NCBI GenBank assembly: GCA_910584685.1
Contig: CAJUAO010000009.1
Location: forward strand, 1-64,000
Source of the DNA: an uncultured Lachnospiraceae bacterium
GTDB taxonomy: Bacteria > Bacillota > Clostridia > Lachnospirales > Lachnospiraceae
Length of the DNA stretch: 64,000 bases
Direction of reading: 5' to 3'
A program made the translations under genes and the position numbers. The notes beneath the pieces are model-generated. The model was not told the DNA's origin. It was given only the letters and a program-made list of their open reading frames with translations, and did not search any database. This document shows, in pieces, positions 43,341 to 50,601 of the stretch; the first letter of the stretch is position 1, and the number at the start of each line of letters is the position of its first letter.

Positions 43341-44609
43341 CTACAAACTTTTTAACTCCTCCTCTATCCGCAGCAGCCTGTTATACTTTGCCGTTCTCTC
43401 CCCCCTGCATGGCGCTCCTGTTTTTATAAGCCCCGTAGCCAGTCCAACCGCAAGGTCCGCTATGGTGGTATCCTCTGTCTCTCCGCTTCTGTGGGACATT
43501 ATGGTAGCAAAGCCGTTTTTCTTTGCAAGCCTTACGGCATCCATTGTCTCTGAAAGGGAGCCGATTTGATTTGGCTTTATTAATATGGCGTTTCCTGCGT
43601 TCATATCTATTCCCTTCTTAAGTCTTTCTGCATTTGTCACAAAAAGGTCATCTCCTACAAGGATTACCTTGTGTCCTATTTTCTCCGTAAGCCTTTGCCA
43701 GCCTTCCCAATCCTCTTCATCCAACGGGTCTTCTATTGAGTAAATAGGGTATTTGTCCACCATTTCCTCCCAATGGATTATCAGTTCATCCGAAGTAAAG
43801 CGTTCTCCTGACTTAGGAAGCATATACTGACCTATGCCGTGCTTTGTATCCTTCCATTCCGAAGCTGCCACATCAAGGGAAATCATAAACTGCTCTCCCT
43901 TTCCGTAGGTGTAGCCTGCTTTATCTATTGCCTCCAGTATTATCTGTATTACTTCCTCATCATTCTCCAAATCCGGCGCAAAGCCTCCCTCATCACCTAC
44001 CGCTACTGATAAGCCTCTTGCCTTAAGTATTGATTTTAAAGTATGGTAAACCTCAACGCACCATCTTAGTCCCTCCCGAAAGCAGCAAGCTCCTACAGGC
44101 AGTATCATAAATTCCTGTACATCCACCGAATTTGAGCTGTGGGCGCCTCCGTTTAATATATTCATCATAGGTACAGGCATAACACTTCCATTGATTCCGC
44201 CAATATAACGGTACAATGGTATCTCCTGCGCGTTGGCCGCCGCATGTGCCACTGCCATTGACACTCCCAATATAGCGTTTGCACCTATTTTCGACTTATT
44301 GCCTGTGCTGTCTGAATCTAAGAGAACGCTGTCAATCTCATACTGTCTCAAGGCGTTTCTGCACATTATTTCCTCTGCCAGTATCTCGTTTACATTATCT
44401 ACTGCCTGCTCCACTCCCTTTCCTAAGTATCTGTCTCCTCCGTCTCTCAGCTCTACCGCTTCATATTCACCTGTTGACGCTCCCGACGGCACAATAGCTC
44501 TTCCAGTCTTTCCGTTTTCAAGCTCAACCTCCACCTCCACAGTTGGATTTCCTCTTGAGTCAAGAACCTCCCTTGCCTTTACGTCAGTTATCTCATAATA
44601 GCTGCTCAT
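43341..44609 (-). CDS. eno: Enolase
   Basis: 422 residues. It converts 2-phosphoglycerate to phosphoenolpyruvate. Seen are 'DVKAREVLDSRGNPTVEVEV', 'VPSGASTGEYEAVELRDG', 'AVGDEGGFAPDL', metal ligands in 'YSIEDPLDEEDWEGW' and 'LVGDDLFVTN', and 'ILIKPNQIGSLSETMDA' with 'MSHRSGETEDTTIADLAVG'. AAGGAGG precedes the ATG. In related genomes eno is often close to gpmI. Here an accessory cassette lies between them. Confidence 0.97.
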   Translation of the reverse strand: MSSYYEITDVKAREVLDSRGNPTVEVEVELENGKTGRAIVPSGASTGEYEAVELRDGGDRYLGKGVEQAVDNVNEILAEEIMCRNALRQYEIDSVLLDSDSTGNKSKIGANAILGVSMAVAHAAANAQEIPLYRYIGGINGSVMPVPMMNILNGGAHSSNSVDVQEFMILPVGACCFREGLRWCVEVYHTLKSILKARGLSVAVGDEGGFAPDLENDEEVIQIILEAIDKAGYTYGKGEQFMISLDVAASEWKDTKHGIGQYMLPKSGERFTSDELIIHWEEMVDKYPIYSIEDPLDEEDWEGWQRLTEKIGHKVILVGDDLFVTNAERLKKGIDMNAGNAILIKPNQIGSLSETMDAVRLAKKNGFATIMSHRSGETEDTTIADLAVGLATGLIKTGAPCRGERTAKYNRLLRIEEELKSL

Positions 44610-44714
44610 TAAAAAACCTCCTTTATGTTAGATTTTTATTATCTAAATAAAGTATGTTCTTTTTTTTGCTGTTTATTCTTTATTAAGAATTTTCAAAAAA
44701 TCAAAACTGCAAGA

Positions 44715-44857
44715 GGCGTAATTGACTGAAAATTGACAACTGAATAATTACCGGATATTGAATTTTCAAGGTGCATAGCTAAAATCTATGTGCGAAGTTT
44801 GAGTAATTTTAGATGTTTATATGCAGAAAAATATTTAGTTGTTCAGATAATTACGCC
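44715..44857. repeat. Imperfect inverted repeat after the DUF3791 gene
   Basis: GGCGTAATT-gACTG (44715-44728) and its inverted partner (44844-44857) match at 12 of 14. The similarity extends inward (ACAACT, AATA) with a 6-nt insertion. The right arm includes the stop codon of the DUF3791 gene. It could be an element end or a 3' RNA structure. The rest of the 241-nt gap to eno is AT-rich with a small hairpin at about 44773-44796. Confidence 0.5.
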
Positions 44858-45063
44858 ATAGCAGGCTTGCGGGCTTCGATATACAAATCAATGTCCTCAA
44901 TAATATAGTTCGTACCAGTCGTATGCAAGGCTTCATAGCAAGAGTAGACATACTCCCATACACGATAACGGCTGAAAAGCTCTGCAAGCTGTTTGCCCGT
45001 CAAGTGCTTTGCCAACTTGTACTGCTCAGCACAATAAATCATAAATTTCCCTTGACTGCTCAT
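44851..45063 (-). CDS. DUF3791 family small protein
   Basis: 70 residues from the ATG at 45063 (GGAGG 10 nt upstream). A TTG two codons earlier is too close to that site. The protein is one compact helical domain, with 'FMIYCAEQYKLAKHLTGKQL', 'YVYSCYEALHTTGTNYIIED' and 'IDLYIEARK' matching DUF3791. The family is of unknown function and often neighbours DUF3990 genes. It is the last gene of the cassette, following the 79-residue gene by two bases. Confidence 0.78.
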   Translation of the reverse strand: MSSQGKFMIYCAEQYKLAKHLTGKQLAELFSRYRVWEYVYSCYEALHTTGTNYIIEDIDLYIEARKPAMA

Positions 45064-45065
45064 AA

Positions 45066-45305
45066 TCAAGCCTCCTCCGGCAATTCAAAGCTACCCGTCC
45101 TTTTTTCTTCATCAAACAGATTGAACAGAGTAAGAGGACTAAAATGCCACAGCTTCGTTTCTTCCTGCTCCAAAAGGGCATAAACCTTTGAATTATAAAA
45201 TTCGTTTGAAGCGGTTATTTCGTCATACCCGTAGTTTTCCGTAATCAAATGAACAATCTGTTCCACCAATACGCCCATAACAGCGCCAAATTTTTCTGCT
45301 CCCAT
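45066..45305 (-). CDS. Small cassette protein, possibly DUF3791-related
   Basis: 79 residues starting at the ATG that overlaps the DUF3990 stop by one base (TAATG), with AGGAGG 8 nt before. Helical, with a conserved-looking core 'NSKVYALLEQEETKLWHFSP' and an acidic C-terminus. I do not recognise the family firmly. The position between DUF3990 and DUF3791 genes is typical of these modules. A role as partner or antitoxin is conjecture. Confidence 0.65.
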   Translation of the reverse strand: MGAEKFGAVMGVLVEQIVHLITENYGYDEITASNEFYNSKVYALLEQEETKLWHFSPLTLFNLFDEEKRTGSFELPEEA

Positions 45306-45796
45306 TACAATTCCTCCTGCGGTACTGTCCCCATAAATTTAAGATAGGAAAGCGCCTTTTCACTTGACAAAACCAACTGATTATACAGCTTTTTGATTTT
45401 CAGCGCTTCTAAGGTCTGTTCCTTTGTAAGTACACCTGCCGAATAGAGCGTAAATGTCGTATAAACATCATCATTCGCAACGGGGCCGAAAATTAAATCA
45501 TAGGCTTTTCCCGTATAATTGCCGGAACGGTTTTCCGATACAAAATCCAACCATGCTTCATTTGCGCTGTCAAAACGCAGAACGGAACATTCACGAAAAG
45601 CGCGGGCTTCGTCAATCTCATAAATGCTGACGGCTTTTTCGCCCTCTTTGCGGCGCTTTGTCACCTTATCCGCAAAGCCTATCGCCTGTGTTTTATTTGT
45701 TGTCGTGTAAAATCCAAAACCAAAATCAAGAAAACGATTCTGCTCAATCAACTTCGGTTCGGAAACAATCACATTGCTACCATGATATAAAATCAT
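45305..45796 (-). CDS. DUF3990 protein, predicted ADP-ribosyltransferase-like fold
   Basis: 163 residues. The N-terminal 'LYHGSNVIV' and 'DFGFGFYTTTNKTQAIGFA' (24-42) match DUF3990, whose pattern recalls ADP-ribosyltransferase folds: a His-Gly-(Ser/Thr) strand, then a Tyr/Phe-Tyr-Thr-Thr strand. A later acidic candidate (Asp/Glu at about 125-140, near 'EQTLEALKIK') might complete the site, but this is unverified. GGAGGGTGCGGT lies before the ATG. The order in the cassette is leader ORF, this gene, then two small helical partners. The layout suggests a toxin with antidotes. No direct evidence is available. Confidence 0.75.
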   Translation of the reverse strand: MILYHGSNVIVSEPKLIEQNRFLDFGFGFYTTTNKTQAIGFADKVTKRRKEGEKAVSIYEIDEARAFRECSVLRFDSANEAWLDFVSENRSGNYTGKAYDLIFGPVANDDVYTTFTLYSAGVLTKEQTLEALKIKKLYNQLVLSSEKALSYLKFMGTVPQEEL

Positions 45797-45814
45797 ACCG
45801 CACCCTCCAATGCT

Positions 45815-45946
45815 TTATCTGCAATCGCTTTTTCCTCCTGCTGTGCCCCTCGGCAAAGAGGACAATTCATTTTGATATTTCAGCAGCATATATTCGATTC
45901 TCTGCTTTTCCTGCATGACCGTATGCAAAATCAAATTCAATCCCAT
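45815..45946 (-). CDS. Small leader ORF of the DUF3990 cassette
   Basis: 43 residues beginning 'MGLNLILHTVMQEKQRIEYM' with AGGTG just before the ATG, starting 15 nt after the -10 box at 45962-45967. The heptad 'MQEKQRIEYMLLKYQNELSS' with 'LPRG' resembles the coiled-coil start of small proteins next to such modules. The frame ends early. In the next phase 'RGAQQEEKAIADKALEGAV' runs on to a TGA overlapping the DUF3990 ATG, so a frameshift near the GGGG at about 45848-45851 is possible. A separate 25-codon frame (45793-45870, 'MNCPLCRGAQQ...') is the alternative. Confidence 0.45.
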   Translation of the reverse strand: MGLNLILHTVMQEKQRIEYMLLKYQNELSSLPRGTAGGKSDCR

Positions 45947-45961
45947 CACCTGCCTAATCCT

Positions 45962-45990
45962 ATTATACGCAACACAAGCGGAAATATCAA
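45962..45990 (-). promoter_or_regulatory. Promoter of the DUF3990 cassette
   Basis: Minus strand: TTGATA at 45985-45990, 17-nt spacer, TATAAT at 45962-45967. The leader before the small ORF would be only about 8-9 nt. It makes the cassette transcriptionally independent of gpmI. Confidence 0.72.
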
Positions 45991-46030
45991 TATGATGTCG
46001 CTCAAATTCAAAGAAAAGTCAAGCTTGGTA

Positions 46031-46065
46031 TTTAAAAAGCGGTACGGGCTATCCCTGTACCGCTT
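46031..46065 (-). terminator. Intrinsic terminator after the short secreted protein gene
   Basis: 9-bp minus-strand stem AAGCGGTAC/GTACCGCTT (46057-46065 with 46037-46045) with an internal GGG/CCC pairing, followed by TTTTTAAA. It lies about 35 nt after the stop at 46101. Confidence 0.78.
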
Positions 46066-46100
46066 ATGCCGGAATGTTCAATTTAATGTCCCGACTTTTT

Positions 46101-46391
46101 TCAGATACGAAATACGGTCGGTATGTCCTCTGAAATAGAGCCTTTGGCGTTCCATATCTGTTTCACATATCCCCACCATCCACTAATAGTCTTAGCCCCT
46201 TCATCAAAGCTTATAGTCAGAAGCCCATTGCTGTCAAGCGTCCAGCCTTCACCTGAAGCTACTGTCGCCCCCTCTACTTCTTCCTGTCCATAAGCCACAC
46301 TTTCAGTCATTACAGCAGGTAACATTCCTGCAATCAGTGACAACGAAAGCATAGCCGTCATCATTCCCTTACAGATTACTTTCTTTCTCAC
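46101..46391 (-). CDS. Short secreted protein, probable remnant of a larger surface protein
   Basis: 96 residues starting at GTG, with GGTGG 8-9 nt upstream. There is a signal peptide (about 1-35, cleavage near AYG-QEE), then 'GEGWTLDSNGLLTISFDEGA'. The WTLDSNGxLTIS segment is the repeat start seen in large leucine-rich-repeat surface proteins of gut Firmicutes. Such proteins run for hundreds of residues, while this one stops after 'SEDIPTVFRI'. The promoter and terminator around it look intact. It is either a small surface factor or a truncation left by the cassette insertion. Confidence 0.6.
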   Translation of the reverse strand: MRKKVICKGMMTAMLSLSLIAGMLPAVMTESVAYGQEEVEGATVASGEGWTLDSNGLLTISFDEGAKTISGWWGYVKQIWNAKGSISEDIPTVFRI

Positions 46392-46444
46392 GAGAAAATA
46401 CCACCTTTCTTTTATTATTCTTCACTAAATCGTTAGCGTTTTTT

Positions 46445-46475
46445 ATTATAGCATACCTTGAACGTAAATTTTCAA
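46445..46475 (-). promoter_or_regulatory. Extended -10 promoter of the short secreted protein
   Basis: Minus strand: TATAAT at 46445-46450 preceded by TG-C (extended -10), with TTGAAA at 46470-46475 at a long spacing of 19 nt. Confidence 0.5.
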
Positions 46476-46560
46476 AAAACGTAAAAGTGTATCATTTTCC
46501 CGAAAATTAACATTAATGTGAAACTGTAAATTTCTTGGCGGCATAGATAACCTTCTTATA

Positions 46561-46601
46561 ATGTAAATGGCTCCGGATTTTATATTATAAAACCGGAGCC
46601 A
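46561..46601 (-). terminator. Terminator hairpin after gpmI
   Basis: Stem TGGCTCCGG/CCGGAGCCA (46568-46576 with 46593-46601) continued by TTTATA/TATAAA inside. The following T-run is interrupted. It closes the glycolytic transcript before the accessory cassette. Confidence 0.65.
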
Positions 46602-46632
46602 TAAATAGCAGTTTAAATATATTTATGCAATT

Positions 46633-48171
46633 TTACTTTACAAGAAGCGATTTTCCCGTCATCTCCTCCGGCTGCTCCATACCCATTATTTCTATAAGGG
46701 TTGGAACTATATCCGCAAGACAGCCGCCCTCTCTAAGCTTATATGACGGCTCTGCATTTACAAGGATAAACGGAACAGGATTTGTAGTATGTGCCGTAAA
46801 TGGCGCGCCTGTCTCATAATCAACAAGCTGCTCTGCATTTCCATGGTCAGCGCAGATAAACATTACGCCGTCCACACTCTTTATTGCCTCTACTGCCCTT
46901 CCAACACATTCATCCACAGCCTCCACAGCCTTAATTGCTGCCTCTTGAACCCCTGTATGACCTACCATGTCAGGATTTGCAAAGTTTATAATTATAACGT
47001 CATACTTTCCGCCTGTTATAGCAGCCGTAAGCCTGTCGCAAACCTCATAGGCGCTCATTTCAGGCTTTAAGTCGTATGTGGCCACCTTTGGCGATTTAAC
47101 AAGTATTCTGTCTTCTCCCTCGTTTGGCTCCTCAACGCCGCCGTTAAAGAAAAATGTAACGTGGGCATATTTCTCTGTCTCGGCAATACGCGCCTGAGTC
47201 ATATTGTGGGCTGCCAGAAATTCTCCGAAGGTATTTGTGATAGAAACCTTTTTAAAGGCTATATCCTTATTTGGAATAGTTACATCATATTCAGTAAAGC
47301 ACACAAACGTAGTCTTTATTCTGTCTCCTCTGTCAAAGCCGTCAAAATCATCCATACATAAGGTCCTCGTAATCTCTCTTGCCCTGTCAGGACGGAAGTT
47401 AAAGAATATTACTGAATCCCCATCCTTAATTGTAGCCACAGGAGCTCCGTTTTTCTTTATAACTGTCGGAATAACAAACTCATCTGTCTTGTCCTTCTCA
47501 TAGGAATCTGCTATAGCCTGTACCGGGCATTCTGCCTCATTACCCTCGCCCTTTACCAAAGCCTTATAGGCAGTCTCTACCCTATCCCATCTGTTATCTC
47601 TGTCCATGGCATAATAACGTCCTGAAACGGAAGCTACCTGACCTACGCCTATTTCCTTCATCTTGTCAACCAGAGCTTCCATAAACTCCTTGCCTGATGT
47701 TGGCGCCGTATCCCTGCCGTCAAGGAAGGCATGTACATATACATTTTCGATGCCCTCTCTCTTTGCCATCTCAAGAAGTCCGTAAAGATGCTCAATATGA
47801 CTGTGAACGCCGCCGTCTGACAAAAGTCCCATAACATGAAGACTGCTTTCGTTCTTTCTGCAGTTATCCATTGCCTTAAGAAGGGCTTCATTCTTAAAGA
47901 AATCTCTGTCCTGTATCTCCTTTGTAATACGTGTAAGCTCCTGATAAACGATACGTCCTGCACCCATGTTTAAATGTCCTACCTCTGAGTTGCCCATCTG
48001 TCCGTCAGGAAGTCCTACCGCCATGCCGCTGGCATAGCCCTTTACATAGGGATATTCCTTTTTAAGCTTATCCATTACAGGTGTATCGGCAAGCGCAACA
48101 GCATTTGCTTCTGTTTTTTCATTTAAACCATAGCCATCTAAAATCATTAAAACTACAGGTTTCTTACTCAT
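46633..48171 (-). CDS. gpmI: 2,3-bisphosphoglycerate-independent phosphoglycerate mutase
   Basis: 512 residues. It interconverts 3- and 2-phosphoglycerate through a phosphoserine with two Mn ions. Seen are the metal site 'VLMILDGYGLNEK', catalytic Ser in 'GQMGNSEVGHLNMGAGRIVYQ', 'HAFLDGRDTAPTSG', 'NFANPDMVGHTGV' and 'ICADHGNAEQLVD'. It lies downstream of tpiA in the gap-pgk-tpiA-gpmI order. Confidence 0.97.
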   Translation of the reverse strand: MSKKPVVLMILDGYGLNEKTEANAVALADTPVMDKLKKEYPYVKGYASGMAVGLPDGQMGNSEVGHLNMGAGRIVYQELTRITKEIQDRDFFKNEALLKAMDNCRKNESSLHVMGLLSDGGVHSHIEHLYGLLEMAKREGIENVYVHAFLDGRDTAPTSGKEFMEALVDKMKEIGVGQVASVSGRYYAMDRDNRWDRVETAYKALVKGEGNEAECPVQAIADSYEKDKTDEFVIPTVIKKNGAPVATIKDGDSVIFFNFRPDRAREITRTLCMDDFDGFDRGDRIKTTFVCFTEYDVTIPNKDIAFKKVSITNTFGEFLAAHNMTQARIAETEKYAHVTFFFNGGVEEPNEGEDRILVKSPKVATYDLKPEMSAYEVCDRLTAAITGGKYDVIIINFANPDMVGHTGVQEAAIKAVEAVDECVGRAVEAIKSVDGVMFICADHGNAEQLVDYETGAPFTAHTTNPVPFILVNAEPSYKLREGGCLADIVPTLIEIMGMEQPEEMTGKSLLVK

Positions 48172-48184
48172 TTTTTTACCTCAT

Positions 48185-48267
48185 ATCCGCACGGCTTTAT
48201 GTGCATAACAAGCTTGCGGATGCCATGCAGACGCAAACCTGCGATTGAAAATTTTTAATTTTCAATC
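48185..48267 (-). other. Paired hairpins between tpiA and gpmI
   Basis: A nested hairpin with outer stem ATCCGCA/TGCGGAT (48185-48191 with 48215-48221) and inner GCTT/AAGC lies close to the gpmI ribosome binding site. A palindrome GATTGAAAATT/AATTTTCAATC at 48243-48267 lies just after the tpiA stop. Neither has a T-run. They may control decay or translation of the glycolytic mRNA. Confidence 0.45.
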
Positions 48268-48288
48268 TTTTACCTATGCATATTTCTT

Positions 48289-49041
48289 TTACTTGTTATA
48301 ATGAACTATTTTGCCGAAATCAGGGACAAGGGACGCTCCGCCCACAAGACCTCCGTCTATATCCGGCTCTGCAAAAAGCTCTGGAGCGCTGCTGACTGTC
48401 ACTGAGCCTCCATAAAGTATGCGGATTGCTTCTGCCGTATCGCAATCATATAGTTCTGCAATACAATCTCTTATAGCCTTGCATACCTCCTCTGCCTGAG
48501 CTGTAGTTGCAACCTTTCCGGTACCTATAGCCCATATAGGCTCGTAAGCTATAACAGCCCTCTTTGCCTGCTCTGCTGATACGCCGAGAAATGCGATTTT
48601 TACCTGCTGGCGTATATATTCTATAGTAATGCCCTGCTCTCTCTGGGTAAGGGATTCTCCTACGCATATAATAGGCACAATATTATGCTCAAAGGCCTTA
48701 AGCGTCTTTTTATTTACTATCTCATCCGTTACAGCAAAATATTGTCTTCTCTCCGAATGACCTATAATAACGTATTTCACCCCTGCATCCTCAAGCATGA
48801 CAGGTGAAATCTCGCCTGTATATGCGCCCTTTTCCTCAAAATACATGCACTGGGCGCCTATATTAATATTGCTTCCCTCAGTCTCCTTCATGGCTGCCAT
48901 AATGGAAATAGACGGAACGCACAAAATTACGTCTGCCTCGTCTGTTTCCACCAAGGGCTTTAACTCCTTAAGGAACTGAACTGTCTCGCTCGGGGTCTTA
49001 TTCATCTTCCAGTTACCTGCAACAATTTTTCTTCTTGCCAT
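48289..49041 (-). CDS. tpiA: Triosephosphate isomerase
   Basis: 250 residues, a complete TIM barrel. Catalytic Lys in 'VAGNWKMNKTPSE', His in 'YVIIGHSERRQYF', Glu in 'VIAYEPIWAIGTGKVATT', phosphate loop 'YGGSVTVSSAPE' and 'GGLVGGASL'. It interconverts dihydroxyacetone phosphate and glyceraldehyde 3-phosphate. GGAGAG precedes the ATG. Confidence 0.97.
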   Translation of the reverse strand: MARRKIVAGNWKMNKTPSETVQFLKELKPLVETDEADVILCVPSISIMAAMKETEGSNINIGAQCMYFEEKGAYTGEISPVMLEDAGVKYVIIGHSERRQYFAVTDEIVNKKTLKAFEHNIVPIICVGESLTQREQGITIEYIRQQVKIAFLGVSAEQAKRAVIAYEPIWAIGTGKVATTAQAEEVCKAIRDCIAELYDCDTAEAIRILYGGSVTVSSAPELFAEPDIDGGLVGGASLVPDFGKIVHYNK

Positions 49042-49061
49042 TTTTTCTCTCCTTATGCTAC

Positions 49062-49213
49062 AAATTCCATCCTACAAGCAACAAGTTTGGCTCTGCCAAA
49101 CTTGCAAGTCTCGGCTTTAGCCGAGACTTTTTTATATAATAGGAAATTCCGTCACGAAAGCCACAAATTCGGCTCTGCCGAATTTGCAAGTGTCGGCTTT
49201 AGACGACACTTTT
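49062..49213 (+). repeat. Two-hairpin dispersed repeat, tandem copies C1 and C2 (family 2)
   Basis: Two consecutive plus-strand units of about 80 nt between pgk and tpiA. C1: AAGTTTGGC/GCCAAACTT (49083-49103) and AAGTCTCGGC/GCCGAGACTT (49106-49129), then TTTT. C2: AAATTCGGC/GCCGAATTT and AAGTGTCG/CGACACTT ending in T at about 49213. The stems differ between units by paired substitutions. The orientation opposes the genes, so on the coding strand these hairpins lack a T-run. C2 is nearly identical to copy A at 6471-6550. Confidence 0.9.
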
Positions 49214-50404
49214 TTATTTGTCGTTTGCTGCCGCTACTCCAGGAAGCTCCTTGCCCTCAAGGAATTCAAGTGATGCTCCGCCGCCTGTGGAAATATGGGT
49301 CATCTTATCGCCAAAGCCAAGAATATTTACTGCCGCTGCCGAATCTCCGCCGCCGATTATTGTTGTTGCATCTATCTCTGCCAATGCCTTAGCTACAGCT
49401 ACGGTGCCTGCCGCAAAGTTTGACATTTCAAAGCAGCCCATAGGTCCGTTCCAGACTACAGTCTTTGCATCCTTCACAGCATCTGCAAACATCTGGGCCG
49501 TCTTAGGTCCTATGTCAAGTCCCATATAATCTGCAGGTATATCTCCCTCGCAAACCTTTATATCAGCATCGTTTGAAACCTCAGACGCTGCCACGGTATC
49601 AACAGGAAGCATAAGCTTAACGCCCTTTTCCTCTGCCTTCTTCATCATATCTGCAGCATACTGCTTGTAATCATCCTCGTACAGTGACTTTCCTATTTCC
49701 CTGCCCTGTGCCGCATGGAACGTATATGCCATACCGCCTCCTATAATAAGAGTGTCAACCTTATCAAGAAGATTGTCTATAACGGAAATCTTTGAAGAAA
49801 CCTTTGAGCCGCCAAGAATAGCTACAAAAGGTCTTACAGGATTGTTTACTGCATTTCCAAGGAAGTCTATTTCCTTCTGCATAAGGTATCCTACTACTGC
49901 CGTGTCAACATACTGTGTAACGCCAACGTTTGAACAGTGCGCTCTGTGAGCCGTACCAAAGGCATCATTTACAAACACATCACAAAGCGAGGCAAGCTCC
50001 TTGCTGAATGCTTCTCCGTTCTTTGTCTCCTCCACTCTGTAACGTGTATTCTCAAGCAATATTACATCGCCGTCCTTCATGGCCTCCACGGCAGCCTTTG
50101 CATTCGCTCCTACGACCTCTGCGTCTGCTGCAAACTTAACCTCCTGTCCGAGAAGCTCTGTAAGCCTCTTGGCTACAGGCGCCAACGATAATTCCGGCTT
50201 TGGCTCTCCCTTTGGCTTGCCTAAATGGGAGCAAAGAATAACTTTTCCGCCGTCGCTTATTAATTTTTTAATTGTCGGCAGCGCTGCCACAAGTCTGTTC
50301 TCATCTGTTATCTTTCCATCCTGTAAAGGTACGTTAAAATCACAGCGGACTAAAACTCTTTTCCCTGCTACGTTAATATCATCTACTGATTTCTTGTTTA
50401 ACAT
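49214..50404 (-). CDS. pgk: Phosphoglycerate kinase
   Basis: 396 residues from the ATG at 50404 (GGAAG 8 nt upstream). The frame also opens at 50440. N-terminal substrate residues 'VLVRCDFNVPLQDGKITDE' and 'LCSHLGKPKGEPKPELSL', hinge 'LGGSKVSSKISVIDNL', and the nucleotide loop 'GGGDSAAAVNILG' are present. It makes ATP from 1,3-bisphosphoglycerate. A terminator lies between gap and pgk, so part of the transcript may stop before it. Confidence 0.97.
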   Translation of the reverse strand: MLNKKSVDDINVAGKRVLVRCDFNVPLQDGKITDENRLVAALPTIKKLISDGGKVILCSHLGKPKGEPKPELSLAPVAKRLTELLGQEVKFAADAEVVGANAKAAVEAMKDGDVILLENTRYRVEETKNGEAFSKELASLCDVFVNDAFGTAHRAHCSNVGVTQYVDTAVVGYLMQKEIDFLGNAVNNPVRPFVAILGGSKVSSKISVIDNLLDKVDTLIIGGGMAYTFHAAQGREIGKSLYEDDYKQYAADMMKKAEEKGVKLMLPVDTVAASEVSNDADIKVCEGDIPADYMGLDIGPKTAQMFADAVKDAKTVVWNGPMGCFEMSNFAAGTVAVAKALAEIDATTIIGGGDSAAAVNILGFGDKMTHISTGGGASLEFLEGKELPGVAAANDK

Positions 50405-50521
50405 TTTTATACTTCCTTTCTGTTTATGCAAATTATGCAAAGCGTTATCTGAAAAACACCTGCAGTTTCAATTTAATTAAGCCAAATCTATGGCTTAAAT
50501 AATTCACGTTCTATGGTAATA

Positions 50522-50556
50522 TTAAAAAATAAGAGTCCGGCCCAAAGACCGGACCC
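50522..50556 (-). terminator. Intrinsic terminator between gap and pgk
   Basis: 8-bp stem GGGTCCGG/CCGGACTC with one G-T pair (50549-50556 with 50533-50540), followed by TTATTTTTT on the minus strand. It could lower pgk expression relative to gap. Confidence 0.75.
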
Positions 50557-50601
50557 TTTGTTAAGGTCATTAACTTTCGCAAACCCTTTTCTTAGGAAAA
50601 T

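Noticed and set aside
46121..46136. CRISPR or prophage content
   Set aside because: No regularly spaced direct repeats with unique spacers occur anywhere in the window, and there are no phage structural, integrase-plus-excisionase or lysis genes. The repeats seen are dispersed and palindromic.
49062..49213. Plain transcription terminator after pgk
   Set aside because: On the pgk coding strand the hairpins are preceded by A-runs rather than followed by T-runs. The T-runs are on the opposite strand, where no gene is present.
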